A stretch of DNA of 64,000 bases from Luzula sylvatica (lineage: Eukaryota > Streptophyta > Magnoliopsida > Poales > Juncaceae). Position 1 is the stretch's first letter, and every line of letters starts with the position of its first letter. The notes below the pieces were generated by a model. The model had not been told where the DNA came from, ran no database searches, and was given only the letters and a program-made list of their open reading frames with translations. A program made the translations under genes and the position numbers. The stretch lies in assembly GCA_946800325.1 (NCBI GenBank), contig OX326961.1:3202655-3266654 (forward strand). The letters are read 5' to 3'. This document shows positions 59,196 through 64,000 of the stretch, in pieces.

Positions 59196-59513
59196 TTTGA
59201 ACAGGGGGATATATATAGGAGTCGGGAGGCCCCCCTTCCCTCCAAATGTTTCGCAAAATAGTGTATATAGCTGGTGTGTCGGTGTATTTTATCAGTATAA
59301 TAACATTATAAATTTTACAGTTCCTCCTCTTCCTATTTTTCTTGTGTTATTTCAGTAAATTTTATTCATTTGTTCTCCCCACCCGCTCAAGAATGTCAAA
59401 ATCTATCTATAGTTATATTTTTGAACATCACACAATATGCTGCCACGTGTAGCAAATTTTTTTTTTTTTTTTTAATAGTTTTGTTTCTATTGCAACCCAA
59501 GTTATACCCATGT

Positions 59514-59682
59514 ATGAAAAAAAATATATAATTGATCCCCAAAATCATCACAATATTTTTGATGAGGTGACAAAATAAATTGATTAGCATTTATAATTGA
59601 CTCAACTAAATGTTAATCGACACGTTTAATTAACACATTAATAATATATAATATGTTAATATTAGTAAATGTTAATTGACTT
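59514..59682. mobile_element. Left half of the 303-bp MITE family
   Basis: ttgatccccaaaatc, tgatgaggtgacaaaat and cgacacgtttaattaacaca match the family's left half. It is cut off where LINE-like coding sequence begins. Confidence 0.6.
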
Positions 59683-60262
59683 GTGACCACATATTGATAG
59701 CATCTCACCGGTTCTCTGCATTCTCTCCATAAGTGGTCTGTGGCTAGGCATCTGTAGCGTTCCTTCTTCTTGGTAACTGGTGATCTTCTCTTGGCACTTG
59801 ATGTTTTGTTGCTTTTCAGAGAATCATTTTGCCAGATTTTTCTTGTCTCCTTCTCTGATTTGCTCTCTTGTCTGATGACGATAGGACTTTCGAGTGCCTG
59901 CAGATAGCTTCTTTCACGCGCACCTGCAACATTCTCTTTGACAACTTCTTTTTGTGCGAGGAGGCGGCTCTGATTGGGTTGTTGAGTTGGTCGAGCATTA
60001 ATGGCAGAACTTTCTTCCGTGGCCTTCTTTCCATGCAATCTTGCCTTTTCATGATCTTTTTGCTCCACGCAGAACTCATTACTCTCTTTTGGCCTGTTAT
60101 TGTTTGTTTCATTAATGCTTGTGTTGATATGTTCTTTATTTCCTTGAGCATTAGTGGGCACTTGAAACGTCTCCTCCAAAATCGCCTCTGAATCGCCTTT
60201 GGGAGGTCTCCAGAAAGGCTCCATCCTCCTCCTTTTTGGTCTCTTGAAAGGTTCCAGAAAGT
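59683..60262 (-). pseudogene. LINE ORF1 (gag-like) fragment with CCHC knuckle
   Basis: The minus-strand frame encodes a Lys/Glu-rich protein ending RYRCLATDHLWRECREPVRC, a CCHC zinc-knuckle region of plant LINE ORF1 (CYRCL..DHLWR.CREP.RC form) whose first Cys reads Arg. Upstream are FLEPFKRPKRRRMEPFWRPP and NNRPKESNEFCVEQKDHEKA. No poly(A) or target duplication is visible, so it may have been moved by another event. Confidence 0.7.
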
Positions 60263-60387
60263 TATGATTCTTTTTTAAATTCCACACAAAATTAATGGGT
60301 TAAAGATAACCTTGTGTGCAAATACGATCTAAACTAAACTAAAAGGTATGCAACATCGTGTCTTCAATTCAATACTGGATATATTCA

Positions 60388-60690
60388 GGGAAAATATACT
60401 TGGCCTCCAAACTCATCCCAACATTCTTAATGAATTCGCAAAAATTAGTTAGATGGGTTGATTTGCCTTTCAATTGACTCGATTAAATATTAATTGACAC
60501 GTTTAATTGACACGTAAATAATTTATAATATGTTAATATTAGTACATGATAATTGACGTGTCAATTTAATTAAACGATCAATTGAATCGCTAATTGAATC
60601 AATTAATAATACTAATCAACCCACTTACCACTCTGTTGCCACCTCATCGAGGTTGTTTTTTTGAATTTGTGGGACTGAATATATAACCTT
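60388..60690. mobile_element. MULE-type MITE, block 2 copy of 42424
   Basis: Same ends and same flanks (atatattca / atatattta) as in block 1. Confidence 0.75.
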
Positions 60691-61601
60691 ATATATTTAT
60701 AGGTATATTTATAGGGGATTTCGGTCATACTCCCATTTTTCTTTTATCATACTTCATTTCTAATTGAACGGTTGTGATTAAAGAATTGTAGTTAATCTAA
60801 GGGCCATAATAAAATATTTCAACACAACTTTTTGAAAAAAAATTCAGTACACCCATATTTGAAGGGTAAAATTGTAATTTCATAGCTCCTTCACAATTGA
60901 GCTGGCAAAATGTGACCTGGGCCGAAAAACGACCCGACCCGTCCGAACTTAAACCCGATCCGAACCGAAAAATGTTGAAAAGTCAACGACCCGAGACCGA
61001 AATTGAACCAAAACTGTATGACCCGACCACGAAATGGAACCGAAACCGAAAGACCCGAACCTGAATGACCGAACCCGAATGATCCGAACTCGAAATTGAC
61101 CCAAAACTGAATGACCTGAAATCCGAACTAACCCGAAACCCGAATGATCCGAAACTCACGATCCGAATGACCCGAAACTCACGACCCGAATGACCCGAAA
61201 CTCACGACCCGAATGACCCAAAAACTAATATATTATTGCTAAAGTCAATATATTATTGTTAAAATGTCTCGGAATAATTAAAATAAATCCGGAATGATCC
61301 GAAATTAAATTTTCGGAAAATATTGACTTGAAATCAAATTATGCGAAATCCGAATGATCCGAAAATCGAAATAGCCAAGACCCGAATGACCCGAAATCGA
61401 AACGACCCGAAACCGAATGACCCGAAAACCGAAACGATCCGAAACCGAATGATCCGAAAACCGAAATGACCCGGAACTGAATGATTCGAAAACCGAAATG
61501 ATCCGGAACCTATCGAAATGATACGGAACCGAATGATTCGAAAACCGAAACGACCCGAACATGAACGACCCACAAACCGAACGACTCGCGTCCTGAACGA
61601 C

Positions 61602-62337
61602 TGTTAAGATAATTAATTCATTTTCTTTTTAATAATATAAGCAAAAAAAAAATGGAGAGTGTTTTAGAACTAGACCAAATGGAGAAGATCATAGAAGTGT
61701 CATGAACTTTGAAGATAAAATGGAGATGTTCATAGAATTGTCAAGAATATTCATGACTAATAAATAGACTTTACCAAGTCGGTCAAAGATAACTCCACAA
61801 TGTATCTAACACTCTCATGATGCCTATAAATAGGACTTTGGTGTCGTTGTACGGGGAAAATATACTTGGTCCCCAAACTCAAAAAAGAAACCTTGATGAG
61901 TTGGTAAAAATGGATTAAGTGGATTGATTATGTTCTTTAATTGACTCGATTAAATATTAATTAATACGTTTAATTGACACGTAAATAATTATAATATGTT
62001 AATATTAATACGTGTTAATTGACGTGTCAATTCAATTAAACGATCAATTAAATCGTTAATCGAGTCAATTAATAGTACTAATCAACTCATTTAAGTCACT
62101 TTTGTCATCTCATCAAGACACATTTTTTGAGTGTGGGAGGCTGAATATATAACCCCAGTTGTATGATTCAATAAGAGATAGTGAAATCTTTGTAATAAAA
62201 AAGAAAGAAAAAGAGAAAGAGAGAGAGAGGGAGAGATATAAATTTAGAGAGAGAAAAAGATTGAGTGTTCTTTGTAATAGCTTACTGTATAATAAAATTA
62301 GTTTTTTGAGTATTATTTCGTTCTGCAAAATCCAACA
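61602..62337. mobile_element. Solo LTR, block 2 copy, exact 5-bp duplication
   Basis: ACGAC at 61597-61601 and 62338-62342 flanks TGTTAAGATAAT...AATCCAACA. This proves a solo LTR inside the hAT element. Confidence 0.8.
61854..62156. mobile_element. MULE-type MITE nested in the LTR, block 2 copy
   Basis: Counterpart of 43875. Right flank AGTTGTATG (62157-62165) preserves the probable original target; the left flank has mutated to CGTTGTACG. Confidence 0.75.
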
Positions 62338-62491
62338 ACGACCCGATGACCCGAACGATCCGCAAACCGAAACGACCTCAAATGATCCGATCCGAACCCG
62401 ATCTGACCCGTCCGATTGCCACCTCTACTTCACAACCCTTCTCTTTTTTGTGCGCCTCAGTTTTTCTTAGTAAATGGTATCATACGCCTCA

Positions 62492-62497
<6 letters not shown>

Positions 62498-62578
<81 letters not shown>
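62498..62578. repeat. (CT)n microsatellite, block 2
   Basis: About 40 CT units, the counterpart of 44512. Confidence 0.95.
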
Positions 62579-62580
<2 letters not shown>

Positions 62581-63241
62581 TCTACGGGTATAGTAAGACG
62601 AGCATGAAGACTCAAAGAGAAACTCTACTCGGCTAGAAGGATTCCGTCACCGGTCCTAGGCTAGGAGCTGATAACTTCTACAAACCCATAGTTTAAATCG
62701 AACAAGGCAAGAGTTACTATAGCATTGTAACATTGTTTCCTCTTGTCATATTGATGTGTGGTGGCCAAGTTGATGGCTAGGACATGTTGACTGATTTGAG
62801 GGGTTATTTCGGCGAGATCCATGTTATTGTGGGCCTCTTGTTTGGGGGGAACAACACACGAGCTTACGAAATGTATGCAAAATTGCAAAATGGGAAAAAC
62901 GAATGAAACAATAAGAGTTTTTCTTCCCTACATCAAAATGGGAAAACTTTATAGTATTAATAAGAAAAAAACTCATTTTTGCCTCCTAAACTCTTTAAAA
63001 TTGTGCAAGTTGCCCCCCCCCCTCCCGCCCCATCAACTCTAATTTGCTCATTATTACCTCCTGAACTCTTTTGATTTTGCTCAATAATGCTCCTTCCATC
63101 AGTTAACTGATGAGATGGCACAATGACATGGCAAAACAAATTTCTTTTCGATGGTGACATGAAAGATGACATGGCAATAATTAATTACAAAAAAATAATC
63201 ACTCTCTCTCTCTCTCAAACCCTCACAATCCCTAACCCGAC

Positions 63242-63280
63242 CCCCTCTCTCTCTCTCAAACCCTCACAATCCCTAACCCG

Positions 63281-63351
<71 letters not shown>
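63242..63351. repeat. (CT)n tract with a duplicated tcaaaccctcacaatcccta block
   Basis: Counterpart of 45271. The block containing tcaaaccctcacaatcccta and acccgaccc is duplicated at about 63215 and 63258. Confidence 0.85.
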
Positions 63352-63354
<3 letters not shown>

Positions 63355-63528
63355 TGAATAAGAAGATTATGGTGATGGCGAAGCTCTTCCATGGCGAGGC
63401 TATTGTATAAATCGAAAAATGCTTCATGGCGATCAGAACCTGGCGACTTCATTGTGATCGGAACCTGTTTCCAGCAGGGATTTCAATTGGATTATTGCAC
63501 ATAATGACTAAATTAGGCACAATTATTA

Positions 63529-64000
63529 ATATATTTTTAATATGAAACATTATAATATTTTTGCTTTAATCAAAAGAAAAGTCAAAACTATATGTATAAT
63601 AATAATTTAATAATAATATTATATGTATTATATGGATGTAATATAATATTATAATAATATATCATATGCATAAAATAATATTATATACATAAAATTTATG
63701 ATAATAATAATAATATCAAATACCAAATGTACTTTATTATTATTATAATATTATTTTTATATGTTCATTGTATAGATATGACATAATATATTTATTTATA
63801 ATAATATAACATGCCATTCTTATATATAGTATTATTTATAATAATATAATATTAATTATAATTATAATATATTATGATATTAATATATTATAATAATACT
63901 AATATACTATAATAATAGTATATTAATATTGGTATTATTATATTAATATAACATTATTGTAAATAATAATAATAAATTAATATTTTTATATTATTACTAT
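63529..64000. other. AT-rich low-complexity DNA
   Basis: Nearly pure A/T with ataatatta-type repeats. No gene. Confidence 0.7.

Larger units (their letters stand above)
60897..62427. mobile_element. hAT element of ccgaa micro-repeats, block 2 copy
   Basis: Exact CTTCACAA at 60889-60896 and 62428-62435. The left end ttgagctggcaaaatg keeps the ggcaa of the TIR. Micro-repeat number differs slightly from block 1 around 61060-61210. Confidence 0.8.
52729..63528. repeat. Segmental duplication, block 2
   Basis: Matches block 1 (35870-45602), same order and orientation. Private to block 2: about 54345-56310 (two hairpin MITEs) and about 59400-60262 (MITE half and LINE fragment). Lacks the SINE+MITE of block 1. 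It breaks from block 1 right after gactaaattaggcacaatta. Confidence 0.9.

Overview
The window is nuclear DNA of a flowering plant, very probably a eudicot. It is AT-rich, its genes have GT-AG introns, and it carries plant-only families: SnRK1, BES1/BZR1, class A4 HSF, OVATE, a plastid J-domain/ferredoxin protein and MIR399. Most of the space between genes is transposon-derived. I could not place the species.

Layout. 1-1.6 kb: last two exons of a SnRK1 alpha kinase (+). 2.2-4.4 kb: a complete 8-exon conserved plant gene of the envelope-protein type (-). 7.5-10.5 kb: a degenerate tandem repeat of about 175 bp, split by a 5'-truncated LINE. 10.9-12.3 kb: a BES1/BZR1-type regulator (-). 12.6-18.3 kb: hAT and MITE debris. 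18.7-20.1 kb: an HSFA4-type heat-shock factor (+) with heat-shock elements upstream. 23.8-24.0 kb: a small secreted-peptide precursor ending SVPSPGVGH (-). 26.5-27.3 kb: an OVATE family protein (+). 32.6-34.6 kb: a 2-kb MULE with 9-bp target duplications. 35.3-36.9 kb: an intact J-domain/4Fe-4S ferredoxin gene (+).

35.9-63.5 kb is the most interesting part. A block of about 10 kb (35.87-45.60) occurs again, rearranged, at 52.73-63.53. Each copy holds three MIR399 hairpins in a divergent arrangement: two in tandem on the minus strand and one on the plus strand. Each promoter has a TATA box and two or three P1BS (GNATATNC) sites, the site bound by the phosphate-starvation regulator PHR1. The window therefore carries six MIR399-type hairpins in two clusters. 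The second copy of the ferredoxin gene is a pseudogene. It lacks exons 1-2, has an in-frame TGA, and is joined to a copia LTR/gag fragment through a junction that steps back and forth through exon 3.

Between the copies (45.6-52.7 kb) are a LINE deletion derivative, a second LINE tail, a small gene of unknown function, and a copia LTR. Many transposons could be delimited by exact or near-exact target-site duplications: 8 bp for hAT, 9 bp for MULE-type elements, 5 bp for the LTR and 12-16 bp for LINEs and SINEs. Those present in both blocks predate the duplication; those in one block only are younger, or were lost from the other.
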